This document shows positions 31,599 to 45,747 of a DNA stretch of 64,000 bases, piece by piece (position 1 is the stretch's first letter; each line of letters opens with the position of its first letter). The stretch comes from Schistocephalus solidus (taxonomy: Eukaryota; Platyhelminthes; Cestoda; Diphyllobothriidea; Diphyllobothriidae), in assembly GCA_017591395.1 (NCBI GenBank), contig WEDG01004885.1, positions 62,001 to 126,000 on the forward strand, in the 5' to 3' direction. Under the pieces are notes generated by a model. The model searched no databases, was not told the origin of the DNA, and worked only from the letters and a program-made list of their open reading frames with translations. The translations under genes and the position numbers were made by a program.

Positions 31599-31797
31599 AT
31601 GGAATCTATCTACGAGGAAATAAAGTCAGGAGACGATGGGTCTCTTCGTCGTTTGCTAGAATCATGGGAACTGAAAACCAAAACTTTTTATGGGAACCTC
31701 TGCGATCAACTGAGTTCATCAGAAAATTTCAATAGTTTCAAGGAACTTTACCAACAGTCTTTAGCACCGGAAGCACCCAATGGTGATCTTAATCCTC
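31599..31797 (+). CDS. Coiled-coil gene exon 1
   Basis: 66 codons plus one base, from ATG at 31599 to donor CTC|GTAAGT at 31798. The translation begins [20 protein letters not shown] and includes [18 protein letters not shown]. It is acidic and helical and ends in phase 1. An upstream in-frame ATG exists at 31527, so this could also be an internal exon. Confidence 0.7.
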
Positions 31798-34700
31798 GTA
31801 AGTCTTTCTTTTGCTTAATTGTGAAAAGAATTCTACCATTACCTTATATTTATGATAACTTTTATTTCGCGAACTTCTTGCAAATAAAGTTTATTTTGTT
31901 CGTGAGATTGTTGGCAGGCGTTTTTCTTTCAGTGGTGCACCTTTTTGTAAGTGCTGCTTCAAAATCAGTTTATTTCACCTGTTTGGGTGTGCGAATGCCC
32001 TAGCACCGTGTTAGCGGAATTTCGAGAAATTGTCGGGTACCGTGTGCCTACAATGTGCCTTCTGCTAGGGTGGGGGGAGGGGTGTACGTACAATGGTTTT
32101 AGCCCAACTTTTGTTGCCGTGCGTTTCTTATCGCAGTGAGTACACTCCCCATTATGCCCTTGGAATTTTGGTAGTCCCCTGATGTTGCATTTTCTCGGCA
32201 TGTAAATGCCGGGAATATGCTGGCATTTGTTATTAGGGTGTGTGAGTATTTTCCAGATTATAGTTGCTACCCACGTGAGGGATGCCTGTTCGGAGGAGGT
32301 TTTTGCATATACACATTAGACTATGGTTGTTTGGTTTTATAGAGAAACATAATGCGTGAAAAAGTCCAACTTCGTGTCAAACGTAAGCGTTGGAAGGAGC
32401 TACTTTTAAGTGCCATTACTTGGCCTGCCATGCAGTGGCGAGTGAAAATGTGTTTAAAAACCTGTGATAATTACAGATCATATTTAGACCCTTACTTAGA
32501 AGATCCCACTCAGTTGGGTTGAAATTCCCCTCTGATCTTACAAGTTTCTGCACTAAAGTTTTCGCGCGCCCTCGGCTTCCTTCTTCGCCTCTAGTTGGAA
32601 CTTCCGTTAGTTTTTGTTGCGTTGGCTGCTGGGAAAGTTTTTCTGTGATTATCCTCTGCACATTCTATGTTGGTTCAGTATGGAGATTAATTTCGATTCA
32701 CTCCCAGCCTGACCTCCATGGATACATCGCCCAATAAGGTTAAATATCTGTCTCAAGAAAAAAAACCCTTACCTTCCTGTTTAGTCTTTTCGTCTATTCT
32801 ACCACGTTGCCAATTTTGTAAAATGAATCAAATCGATAGAATTAAATAGGTAAACTAACTTTTTACAACAACTCTTTTCGGTGACCCTAGCTGACGCTAC
32901 AGTCTACTACGAGGGAACCCGACCTGTATCCAACCGCTTACTCTGCATCATGTGCAAGTACTCTTTGTAGCAAATATTGGTCTCTACTACCATCCGCATT
33001 GGAACCTATGCATTTATACCGTTGACTTGTCTGTGAATAAGCGAACTGTTCACATACGCGCTGGAATCAGTGTTACTGACGGTTATGTTCCTGGGCCTTC
33101 GTGGTGGTATTGTGATAATAGTGGTTCTTCGGTTCCGCGCCCCAACGCTTAGTGCGTATTCTATGCGGAAAAGGTTTTATGCCAAATTTCCTACCATTGC
33201 CAGGCGAACTTCCATAGCTGGAGTTTTCGGTACCGTGATGGGAGAATTTACACGCATACGGAAACCGACCGGCTCGCCCTTCTTAGCAGCCATGCATTTC
33301 AAAGATCTCCTATCGACCGAATATAACTGGGACCGAACCTCATCACATACCGAGGTCCTTGCGTCGACAGCGGAGCCGAAGAATGTCAGATTACCTTTTG
33401 AAGACTGAATTTCAGCGGAAATCAACCAGTACTGCTCAAATGCAGTAGTAGACCAATTGGATGATTCGATCCACTGTTAAGGCAGAGATATAGACTGGAT
33501 TGACACTGTAATTGAGATGCTCTTTGAGAAGGACGGCATATATCCGTGACGATTACTGTGGTGTAAGTCTCTCTAGCATTGCCGTAAAACCCTCGATACT
33601 TTGCGTTTACATTATTCTCTCTTTTATCGGAAAAGAACAAACCCGTCGGCAGAGCACACGCCAGTTTCGTAGATTTTGCCCTGTATTTTGACTCAGTATA
33701 TCGAATTCTCTTTTGTCGACCATTTTATATGAAGACATAAAACTTATTCTCAGTACAAGGAAAATAGTCCGTCTCGAAAACGAAGAGACTACTTCCACTA
33801 AAGTCTTCTGTGTTCACCATGGCTGTCCTCTTCCACGAAATTTGTTGAAGCACGTGGTCGGCCGGTTTTTTTGGCACGCGCTAGCATATCACATAAGTGC
33901 TGCAATAGGCCGTGATTCGTTGTTTTACGGGTTTTGACTGCGCTGATTACGTTATAATATCACCGGGCTCCCTTGCAAATGCGCGGCGTTTTATGTCCCA
34001 GGCGAGCGAAAATGTAGCCTAAGTGGCCATGTCTGTTTGGTTCATCGAAACAAGCATTATTAACTAGAAATTTACAGTAGGAGGAATCCGAGCCCCATGG
34101 CGCTGCAAATCTGGTGAGCTCTTTTGCGAAAATGCGGCGTTTAATAAACCAGACCTAGGGGTGAACTCTTTCAGAATGCCACTTCGTCGAACCCAGGTCC
34201 TGGTTGATAAACTCCGTATTTAGGGTCCTATGTCTGAAAAACAGACTTAATAAAGAAATTCTGTTTTTACTGAACGTTGTATATCTGCGTTATTAAGCTG
34301 ATGATTGGTACCAAAAACAAACTGCCCGCAAGGCCAGTTTAATCAAGAGCTATGCTTGTTTGCATACGGTGAACGGTCAATTGACCTTAGCGTATTCGCT
34401 TCCGGTTGCATAACGACAGGGGTTTGTATTAGTGTCACACCAAATACCGTTGATTATAAGTTAATATTAAGCTTTACTCTTTGCAAATCATTGTGGTCCT
34501 GGCGCTTACGTGCAAAATCACCTCGTGCATTGATAACTTCCGTAAGTGTCGATATTTGTATATTCATTGGTCCCCCAGGTACGCTGTTCTTGTAATAACT
34601 TTTTTTGGCCGGGCGCTACTTCACCATGCGTTATTATGATACACATTGGCTACTATGCTGGTGATAAGAAAGCCAGCTTCTCACGCGTTCATGTGCACGT

Positions 34701-37700
34701 AATATAGGTGTTTTTCCGTGCCGTCATGGGTAAAGCGAAGGAACTGCAGGGAAGTTTGAATTCGTACATTTAATTTCTTATGTTGTGTCAAACTTTTAAA
34801 TCGCCTTTCTTCGGCTGTTATTTTTGCTGTTGTTGTTGTTGTTGCTGCTGCTGCTGCTGCTGTTGGCGCCCTAAGTTGCGCAGACGTTGATGTCTGAGAT
34901 GGTCGCTGTTTCTGATGGGCCTCTTTCCACCGAACTCGATGTCACGTTTAGAGTAGTTAAAGGCCTCCACGTTGTTTTTTTTTAATTCTTCCGAAGTTCC
35001 TTAAATTTACTTCAACCAGATTTATTGCTTATTTTTATTGCGATGAGGCAGTAGTTGTGTTCCCCAACTAACACTAAAAATATGAAGCCCTTTGGTTAAT
35101 AATGAGCTTATAAAAATGCTTGGCGATACTACTTCATATTTTAAAAGTTAATTTTGGCAGTGCAGCTACCTCTAAAAGTCGATATTTTGCACTTTTCGTT
35201 CTGTTCAAGTGGAAGAACAGTTATATGCTGTGCTTGGGCTTCGCGCTGCGCTTGAAACAGAAGTGAAGTCTTTGGAGGCACTACGCTATGAACTAGAGGA
35301 TTCAGCCTCAGACTTTCAGGTGCGAATTAGTTTGGAACACTCCATAGCTGCCCGACGGGAGCTGGAAAATGAACTTCGCTCCACCAGATCACGTGGTAAG
35401 CACTTAATATTGGGCATTTACCAGGTTGATTAACCTTTTTTATTCAATATTCCTGACAGTGCTTTAAACTGCTTGTGTCAGTTCTGTATTCTAAATGAGA
35501 TTTTTAAAACTGTACAAATCTGCTTTTTTTTCGTGTGGCTCACCTACCGAACTTATAAAAGAGCAGTTCGATTTAAAGCCAAAATATTCAAAGCCGCAGG
35601 TCAGCAAAGGTAAAATGTAGAGATTTGCAGGGCCAAGAAGATGACTTAAATAACTAACGGCTTCTATTTTCTACTATGGTCTTTACTACAGGAAACAGGA
35701 CGTCATTTTATTGACTTTCTGGGTTGAGTAGCTTTGTCCTACTCGCTATTTTCCTACCTTCTGTTTACTCGTAACCTGACCGATACGGTATAAGTAGCTG
35801 TCACTCTGACGTATGCTTAGTTTTCTAATCGCCAGGGGTGACAACGAATATTAAGCAGTCGAACCACTCTCCGTACCGTGCTTTGCGAGTCAGCTTTTTT
35901 GTTGAACTACTCAATGTCCCTAGACGGTCAACAAGCCCTTACCAAGGACATTAAAACTGGACTCATGAGGTGGATGACAGAAAATTGCCACCTCGGCCAT
36001 CCTTGTTAGACAGCCTGAGATATTCTTGCTATATTTTTACAGGGGGTGCGAGCCACGTACTTCACTCTTGAGATTGCTCTCATGCAGCGGTGATTAAACA
36101 CCTCCAATTTCGCTCCTCTTATCCATTTACAGTTCAGTATTCACGACCGTATAAAATAACTTACCAAGTGGAAGTCCAATACACGCGTACTTTTGTGTTC
36201 ATTGAGATATTGAATTGGTTCCCCTGGCACGTTTTAAGGGTTTTGAAAACATTAAGAGCAGCATTGCTTTCGCAGATGATGTCATTATTGCCCTGTCCAC
36301 TTGGAAACAGCGTCGTTAGAGGGTATTTGTGACTGTTCCCTTCTGCACGTTGACATCCATTGACTCCGAGGCGTGTCTTCTTTTGGCAATTTCGCTAGCG
36401 TAGTCGAGGTCATTCGGATGATGAACGGCTGCAAATTTGACACTCTGAACCCACACCAGGCCCCTTCTGAGAGTTCAGTCGATGTCGATGGCTGGTTCCT
36501 GCAACCATACCGTCCCTTACCCGCCACAGTCAACGAAGTGAACGACCGTCAGTTGTTGGTAGCCATTGTTGCATTCAAGAATGTGTCTCAGTTTACATAT
36601 TCGGTCGGTGCATCCACATGCAGTTTGGAATCCAGATTAGTTGCATCTTCTCATAAAATCATGCACACAGGAATTGTCTTAGCCTGCCAACAGCAAAGGC
36701 ATTTGCAACAACTTGGGGTAGGATCATGTTTTACTAAATCTCACACTTTTTCATATTTCCCTGCTAGAAGACAGGTACAGGGATGGTCCACCCTCAAATA
36801 TTAGGAACAATCTCATCTCTCCAAGCTCGGCTCATAGCTTTATGCGACCATGGAGCCAGAATGTGGAAATCAGACATATATACTTCAGCGAAAACACCCT
36901 CTCCTCAGGGCGCCTTGCTATGCAGCCTCCGTATTGCACTGACAATTTTTTTTCTGAGACTGGAGGAAACAGAGAGAAATAATAACTAAGACTCCGCTGC
37001 ACAGGGATGGTTTGGTCATAAAAGATTAAAATGCACTCAAAACGAGAGAAATAATAACTAAGACTCCGCTGCACAGGGATGGTTTGGTCATAAAAGATTA
37101 AAATGCACTCAAAACGCTCACGCCAGCACTTGAAATTGGCAGTCTGCCAGCAGTAAATTCGTCAGTGTATACATCACCGAGTCACACAATGCCGAGGGTC
37201 TGACCCTAACATGCCGAATAATTTGATAAAATTTCGAGTACACCTTACATTTGAGGACTACTCCTTAGCCGGCGTTGCCATAATTTGGCCGATTTGGCCG
37301 AAGGAATAATCATCTCTGAACTTATCTCGAGGTGTCTAGGTAAATAGTTAGCATTGACGTTTTTGGGCTGATCCAGTCACCTCTGGTTGAACTCGAGAAT
37401 TCTCTCAGATGTTTCGTGAATGGATTACTTCAATGATGACCATCTGCTTTTGCCTTATCCTTCGACTCGAGTTGCAAAGCAAGTCTAGGCTTCTGTGCTG
37501 CCAACCTGGCCATGCTGGGTTGTCGCACTTGTGAATCTGGTCGTGGATTATAGGCAAAGTCTTGGGTGCGTTTGAACCAGAAAGCGGTCTTTTCCACGAC
37601 CCTTACCGGTTTTGTTTCCACACCTTGATCTAGTATCATTAAAACCAACCTCCTAACCTATAATTGACTGTAGATGTAGTCAAGTTTAATTAGCCTTACG

Positions 37701-40700
37701 GCCACTGTTTAAATGCCACGTCGACGATTGTTTGCGACAATGTTGGAACCACATGGTATAACGACTAGCCGGTTCTGGTCAGCAAAGCTTAAAATTTTCG
37801 CACCATTTTTGCATCAAAACTAGGTCTACATCGGCCGCAGAGAGGGCTGTTGGAGAAGTCACAGACCCAGTTCGGACATTCCAGTCCTCGGTGGTAATCA
37901 TCAGTTCACGACGAGCGAAGCCTTCGATTAGTTCTTATAGGCCAAATTAGGAGATTTTATCGTGCCTGCCGGCAGTGGATGCTGGGATGTAGACAGGATT
38001 GAAAGAGATGTTTGTAAACTACTCTGATCGCACGTCAACCGTTCTGTCCTTCACTGATTCCCACACAAACATTTTTGCGGTTCGCTTTTTGTGGGAAGGC
38101 GATCGTCACGCCATGTTACCCGGAAGAGTTGCGAGCGCTGTTGTGCTGCAAGGTAAAGTGGGAGTTGATTATGCGAAATTTAATTTCTATCTAGCCTAAG
38201 TTGGGGATTCCGACTCCAGACAGGTGGTGGACATCCAAGTTCTACCGCTGAAGGCTGTGTGCCATCGGAATTTGGGTGCCCTGCTTCAGGATCGTTACAC
38301 ATTCCAACATCCAACGTCCGCAGTTTATTCCAGCTTGAGTACCGGGATGAGAAGGCGTTTCAGTGCGCGGCGGATGGCGTACTATAGACCCTACTACTTG
38401 CGTCGGAAATATTCGTACAGTATCTTGAGAAGGTTGAATACGTGAAGGTCGCCAACAGCTCCTCGGATTGTTTATTGGAGACTGTCTCTGGTGTCTTGAC
38501 TCAAGAACGAGCAGCAATGTAACGATGGTAAGCATAGATTTGCTAGCGGTTCCTGGTCACCATGTCGCAGTTCTCTTCCTAGGTTTTGCGAAGGCATTCG
38601 GTATCTCCGACCCCAGCCCCTTGCGCCCTGGTAGCACTATGGCTGTCAGCCCGCAACTGTCAATCTGTCTGTTGGGTGCAACTCACCTTCGCGAAATGTC
38701 GTTCCGCTATCCGCCAGTTGTGAACGCGCCGAGTGACCAGCATCTAGGCTAATTGGCAGATCATTCTTCCCGTCTTGTGATTATACTTCTGTTTTAGTTA
38801 AGGTTTAATGGCTTTCATCGTTTAATGTGCCCCTGTATCTCTGTGAGCACATAGGTAGTCTACCTACAGTGATGTCTGTCCCACTTTAAAAAATTACCCA
38901 TCCAAATATGGTCTTGTATTTAAAACCATTTTTACTATCGTTCCGTGACTGTTCTCGACGAATTAGTTTCTTTCTACAAGCGCACTAGGAGCGGGGTGGT
39001 GATTGATTGTTCAAAAGCCCTTAATTGGAGGCCGACTTGGTGATTTTGATTTGTTTACTTGACAGCTCGTCTTCTCACATGCAAATTACCGAATGCAAAT
39101 TCGTGACCATTTTTATCTTTTCAAAGTGCATGTACAAATCTAGTTTATAGGCTGTTCCTGCTCATAGTCTTTCACGGTTAGACATTTTTAGGTTGTACCG
39201 CAATAATGGACCGGGAACGGACGCTAGTTAATGTGGTTGATTAGTTCTAAAGTGTAGCTGAATTACAGTCGACCGTACCATTGATGCCGTTGCCTTTACG
39301 ATGGTGCAGGCTAGAGGATCTTTTCAATTTCCTTCTTCGTTAATGCCTACTTAAAATTTAGTTAGTGACAATCAGAGGAATGCCTACAGAAGGGAAGATT
39401 AAGCAGCATTCCGAAATCTACTTCTCTTCTTCACACTCCAGCCAATGTTTTTGTTGTTTTGCACAGTTAACGAGCTGGAAGTGCAAAATCAGATTCTCAA
39501 CGCCGAGATGTTGGGCCTGAAAAGTAAGTACGATGCGGATCTGGCCGAGGCAAATACACGTGTACGGATGGCCGAGAAGGCGATTATCGCGGCGACCCGT
39601 CGTTGTGGCCCCCAGACAGTCTCCGCTGCTTCCGCTAACCAAAACGGCTCGGCTTGCGAAACTGTATCTGGTCAAAAGACTGTGACAACGGCATCGGCTA
39701 GACCATCGTCAAGGCCATCCGACCACTCCTCTGTCTCGACGCTTTCTTCAATGTCTAAATTCCGCTCGCTGTCGGATAAATTCAACGTGAGTACCAGGCT
39801 TTCACATATATACCTTTCTGGCCCCGCATACCTAGACTACTTTATATCCCGGCACTGATCTTGTTGCTCAAACTCTCGACTCCCTCCAGGTTATAGGATG
39901 TTTTGGTACATTTTTGGTTTAAGGTAGCTGGCGGGTCAGCTTGTTTTATCAATCTCCATGTCTCATCCGTTTGTTTTACCGATACACGTATTTGGGAGGC
40001 TTTGGTGCTGGCCCTGACTTGCAATAATTTTGCGACAAAGGATAATGCTCTCAGATTGGAGCTGAACACGGTTTCTTGGGCGTCCTCTTTTAACGTATTA
40101 GAGTAGACCCTCGATCTCATGAAATGTTAACCAAAATTCTGAAATCTGTTTTCGATCCAAACAAATTACTTAAGTGCGGTTGCCGTATTGATTATCGTGC
40201 AGCCTAATCCGAAAATATTTCAGTCACAGTAGGATGCCAGCTTTTGAACGAGCTTCTTTCTGACCGCCCACAAAAAGTATACTCTTTAAAGATGGCTACT
40301 TAAGTAGCCTGCAATTTATCATTTATTTTTGATGATCTTATTTAGTTAAATATATTTTACAGAAAACACGCACAAAAATATTATTTCTTGATAGAAAATT
40401 ACGTCTTCAAATGTGAAACTTGAAGATAGGATATCTTTTGGCCGCCGCCGACTGTGGAGGCGGGAAGGGGTGGATGGGACCCCCGTGATGTCGTGAAACC
40501 ATCAGCGCCGCAAATTATCGCTGGGGTCAACGAGGGTGAGGAGGACACAGGTCACATGAAAATGAGGGTCTGGTTCACTCCCACGGTCGTCCTCGGTGAC
40601 CTCATCAGGCAAAATGCGCCCTATAAACGAGAGGCCAGATCACTATCCGGAGCGTCGAACCCAAAATAAACCGCTCCCGGTGAAGTACAAGGACCAGCAC

Positions 40701-43700
40701 ACCTCTATCCCTAAATTAATGTCATCTATGCTTAAAACAGTAAGGGCTTCGTAGAGGCATCGTTTTAGTCATGCGCATCTTAAATGCTTAGGCGGAGGTG
40801 TTGGTATGACTCATCGCAGCACAGGTCTACTTTTAGCTCTTTTGAATAAATGACCTATTACAGGATTTGCTTCCGTGGCTTCACTTACACCTCCATTTCT
40901 ATACGAAAATAAAAGTGTGTCACGTTGTTGGCGTCCTGAGCCTATTTGTTCCATTCACAGGTCTCTTATCAGTGCTGTTGATGCATTTTTATCTACTTAC
41001 TCTTTATTATGTGACTGATGCGTTCTGACTTATCAATTCGCACTGCCGGGTATTTGATTGTTCCCTGCGGTAGCTTTGCGGCTGGAAGGGACCCGAATAT
41101 TACTCATGCATTGTTGTTTTAGACGGTAGCCACCACTTCCGTTCAACCCTTACGCTCCTCTAACTATGTTCCACCTTTTTGAGATCTTATCTATGTTGCT
41201 ACCTGGTACTAACCGAAAGGATGCGCATGCTTGTACCAGAATTTAAAGCAAAACTGTTGAAGAGCAAAGTATTTAATGTCGATGAAATTCGGACACCTTT
41301 TGTACAGCTGTTATTCAATGCCCCCTAGTTCAGTCGCAGCAAGCGACGAGGTTCACTACTACCACGAGGAGTAGGCAGTGATGACTTGCACACTCGCGGA
41401 TTCGAGCCACCTGCGGTTGGGTATGACTGGCTGATGACGGCTAATGAGTCAGAAATGGCCAATCTAGTCTCCCTTGTCTTTGTTGGCCCTGTACTACTAG
41501 CCGCTTTGCGGCTGGTGGCGGGGCTCGAGAGTGAGCCTTGAGGCAGCACGGGACGAGTGAGTTCCGTTAACAATCGGTGAGCGTTCATTAACAAAAAAAC
41601 CTCATGTTCCGATGAGGTCAAGCCGGTCAGTGGTGGGGGTAGGCCCAGTGACTGACAAAGCGGAGCACCCCGTCCACGCGCGCCACACACGATTTGTATC
41701 ATAACTCGCTACATACTTGGCTTCAGCAAGGTAGTCACGCACTTTCTACAGGTGGAAGTGTTACAAAGGCCACATAAAGAACGAGCAGTTGCATTCAGAT
41801 TCTCAATCCTAAGGAGGACCCAGTTATCCTTCCAGTCGCTTACCTTCCAAGCCATGGCTGCCAGCGCGGCGTGGTAGTTTCAGGATGCCTTTAGCGAAGA
41901 GAGTGGACGCGGACCCACAGCTGTACTTAACTTAATCTCTTTTACCCCTCCTCACGTCCCTTTCCGAGTCTCTTTGACCGGGTATGAGCTTGGGCACAGT
42001 GGCTTCGCTGCATGAACTTTCTGTCGCACAGGGCAAGGCCCACTGACCTTTATATACTCGGGGACTGTTTGCACTTAATTAAGAGATCTCGCAGTCTGGT
42101 CACTGTACTAACTACTGCCTCCTCCGTATGTTGGCACTATTTCCTGTTTTCTAAACCGTCATGTTCGATGCCTCTTTGGTTTTGGTACAAGCCACCACAA
42201 ACTCTACTCAGCTGCTCTGGACTTACAGCAGACCTGGCTGTTTTCACACTGGCGTTAGTGAAGATGCACAGCATTCTGCTCTATCGTAGCTGAGGAGCGG
42301 CTATTTTCACGGAAGCTGTTTATGGTATTTGGCCGGTTATTATATGCAGAATATGCCTCGACCCTCAAAGGTCCGATGAATTTCACAACCTGTATTCATG
42401 TGCATTCACTTTATAATCCCTTTAAGCATGCTCAGCACAGGACACTGCGGGCAATGGGCTTCGCATGTGCTTGCGTTTTCCTATGACGGCCGAAATAAGG
42501 GAGGACCGTGGGGAAGGGTAACCTGGCGAAAATGTGATTAAACTCACGGCTCCCGCTTGGAGCCCCGTACCTCAAGATTTGGTTAGAGCACTGACTGTAC
42601 TCACGCCCTGTCCTTGCTGTTGTGGGTTCGACTCCCACTGAGGCTGCCGAGGTTTTCACAACGGAGTCCAATGGATAATTTGAAGGTCGTAAACAGCAAC
42701 ACTTTAGGTGTATAAAGTGCCAGGTTCACACGCATGACTTGTTACCCACCTGTAATTTCTCGCATGTGAGATCAATAGGGATGATTTATATCTTTTATAC
42801 ATTATCAACAGTTCGCGTTTTTATGCTTATATTTTGGTTGAAACGGTGACATGATCCTACATGGCTCTTTCCCCTTTTTTTTATCAGAAGGCACATCAAT
42901 CCATTTTACTGTCACCTGCGGGAGTTAACAGGAGTGCCAGCGTACCTGATTTACCGATGTGTTCAGTTGAACGTCATCTTCTTACTAAACACTTTGATGG
43001 AAAAATTAGCATACTATCAGGCTTTCTATACACGTTCACTGTCGCATTACTGATCACCCAAAAATGTAACCAGTTCAAAATGATCACACATATTGTCTCT
43101 TTTCGTTTTTCTATCTCCCGTAGATTTGAAACCAAACAAATATTACTGAGCATTTGTTCCATAGAGGACTTATCTTTTTTGAAAATGATTTGGGATGATA
43201 AGAACATTGATCAAAGAAACAAACGGTTACTCCTGAGTGCTTTCGGGGGCTTGTAGGCCTCAAAACAAAACATGGAAGGTTTTTATAGCCTCCAGCACAA
43301 AATGAATTACCTAAAACCAAACCTCTCTGCCGATGAATTTGAAGGGCTCAATAGTTCGTAAAATCTCAAAGATAGGTTGGGACCCTTAAAAATTGCCAAG
43401 TTTTCACCATGTGGCGTGTACATATTGGATGTTTTAGATAGTTGTGCACATTAGCGTTCCATGGGCCTTATTTATCATGAAATTGAATTTGACCTTATTG
43501 CTTAAATGGTTCGATGATGCATGCAACGTCGAAGGATGTCTAGATTTCCATATCTCGGGACATTTAATTTTTTGGTGAAGCTACCGCAATAGAGAGTTTA
43601 TTGGTTCCATGGCCACAGTGATTCATATTTGGGGCTTTTCGGACACGCCGCGTAGTGTTCAGCTCATATACGCGTTCCTCACCAGTGGCCACTATAAACA

Positions 43701-45680
43701 AGAAAACGAGTTTTTTTAATGACAGAAACACAAGCTCTTCGTTGGTGGATGACCTTTCCTCCAAGAAATATTGCCTTATGCAACAGGTTCAAACTGACCA
43801 ATTGATCTCTTTGATTTATATGTGCTGGTACGTTGAGCGTCCCTCTTCTAGCCAGCAACCGACGGTCGCCGATATCTTCACAGATAAACGTGACGTCACT
43901 TCTCTGCCCCCTGCCCTCTAGGCTTATTTCATCTCCCGGCTCTCCTTTTACAGAGTCCTTCTAGAATCAAACAGTACAATCAACTGACTGTACTGGATGA
44001 CTTTGACTCCCTGGATGAGGACTCAGAAGAAGAGGGAGAGAAGCAGAATAAACCGGGGTCACAGGAAACGACGCATTTGCGAAGTTTGCCGGAATTTAGT
44101 TCGGAGACTGTCTGCCAGTTACCATCGGAATCCCTGCAAACTTTCCAAGAGCCGGTATCAGCGCAAGAGGAGAAGCAACCGACACCACCACACACATCCT
44201 CCGGTCATCCGGTTGAAGAGGATCACTCAGCCTGTACGTGTTTCCTCGAAATAGGAGAAGCCAGGATGTTTTTTCTTTGTGCTATTTTTAACGAAGCATC
44301 ATCAATCTAAAGTCTTAAACGAAGTCATGATGTCCAGACGTCCCTTTTTGTAATGAAGGCTGAATTTAATTGGACATAAAGGAATTATGTATGCCACCGA
44401 TTTCCGTGACAAATGCTTAACGCTTTTGCTCATCCTTGGTTGGGTCACAACTTTTACCGATCATACAACTAGATTCGCCCGCGTTTACTCTAGAGTCATT
44501 TTTGTCCGACTTGTCTGGCATTCTTGTCCCCTTCCTCAATTGGAAACCTGCATACTATATCTGACCGAAAATTAGTAGTCTGTTCAGATAGTTTCACCAG
44601 GGCCCTATTGAGCTAGCCGCTGTAAGCCCTTCTAGATCAATTCTGCTTTGGTAGGTTCACTTCATACAGTCCGTAGGTAAACAAACAAAAAACAGTCAAA
44701 AACCGATTTGGACAAAAGCACTGTTCTATAATATGAGAGAATTTGCAAAATTTAAATGCTACACTCACAACCATATGTTTCCAGACGTACAGTCAGTAAG
44801 ATAGTGTCAATTTACGGGGACCCAATGTGGGAGCTTCAAACAAATACTAAAGTAGTGGGGGAAACAAGAAGGCGTAGTTATCCGAAAGAAGCAGTCAAAT
44901 AGAATGTGAAACATGTCATATAAGGGGCTTTACTGTAAATGCCAACCGTGAGGCAGCAAGTCTAGCATTGTTAGTAAGCAAAGAGTTACGTTACTTTCAA
45001 ATGAGCGGTAGTGTGACAACAAGAAATCTTATGTGGGAACATGGAAAGTATATTTGCTGAATACGCTGGATAGATGTGCCCGGCCCTTACTTAAAGCAGC
45101 TGTTCTGTGTACTTTATCTCTAAGTCGAAAACTTTTCCATAGTATTTACATTTGCTTCACTATCACTCATGTGGCATCCGTATCCACCCGTGCCCTAGAT
45201 TCTCTGTGCCACGGTTCCACAGAAATAATAATGGTCCTCATGGATTCCAACTGATGATCTAAAGGCGATTTCCATGTAATTATGTTTAATCGGTTTCCAC
45301 TAGCCGGCGCTCCTTTTCCTTGTTTCACCGTTATAGTTTCTACAGTGTCTGGCGGAGAACTTCTACCTGTCTGCGCGAGTGATGGTGAGAATCTGTTTGT
45401 CAGCCTGTCTCGGTCTAGGAGCAGCACTCCACGGGACACTTCCCCCTCGGGAATTGGAACCCGAGAGGATTCCGCACCGTCGATGGACCCTGCTGCGCCT
45501 GCCAGCTCCTCTGATTCTATTGCTATAGCATCCAGTCCGGCCTACATTCCCGACCCTCAGGAGTACATCTGTATGTTAAAAGAGGTGAATCGTCTTCGCG
45601 AACAACTACAGCGCGTTCAGTGTATACCAGGACTACAGGAAGCTCCAAAAACCGAGGAAATGAAGCCTCTGACGTAAGTT

Positions 45681-45747
<67 letters not shown>

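Larger units (their letters stand above)
31798..35209 (+). other. Intron 1, about 3.4 kb
   Basis: GTAAGT start and TTCAAG end. It contains an RTE-like RT relic (33640-33940), a CTG/TTG microsatellite (34826-34864), and no other recognised element. Confidence 0.65.
35396..39466 (+). other. Intron 2, about 4.1 kb
   Basis: Holds a possible RT motif scrap (about 36262-36312, [12 protein letters not shown]), the 72-bp tandem duplication (36973-37116) and a decayed RT relic (38450-38760). The rest is unclassified. Confidence 0.6.
39787..43953 (+). other. Intron 3, about 4.2 kb
   Basis: Contains a tRNA-derived SINE (about 42568-42680) and a candidate extra exon at 42888. A GC-richer patch at 41330-41700 has a B-box-like GGATTCGAGCC and may be another SINE, which I cannot define further. 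Confidence 0.55.

Noticed and set aside
42568..42690. Functional tRNA gene
   Set aside because: A and B boxes are present but no acceptor stem or anticodon arm can be drawn, and related copies have SINE-like bodies.
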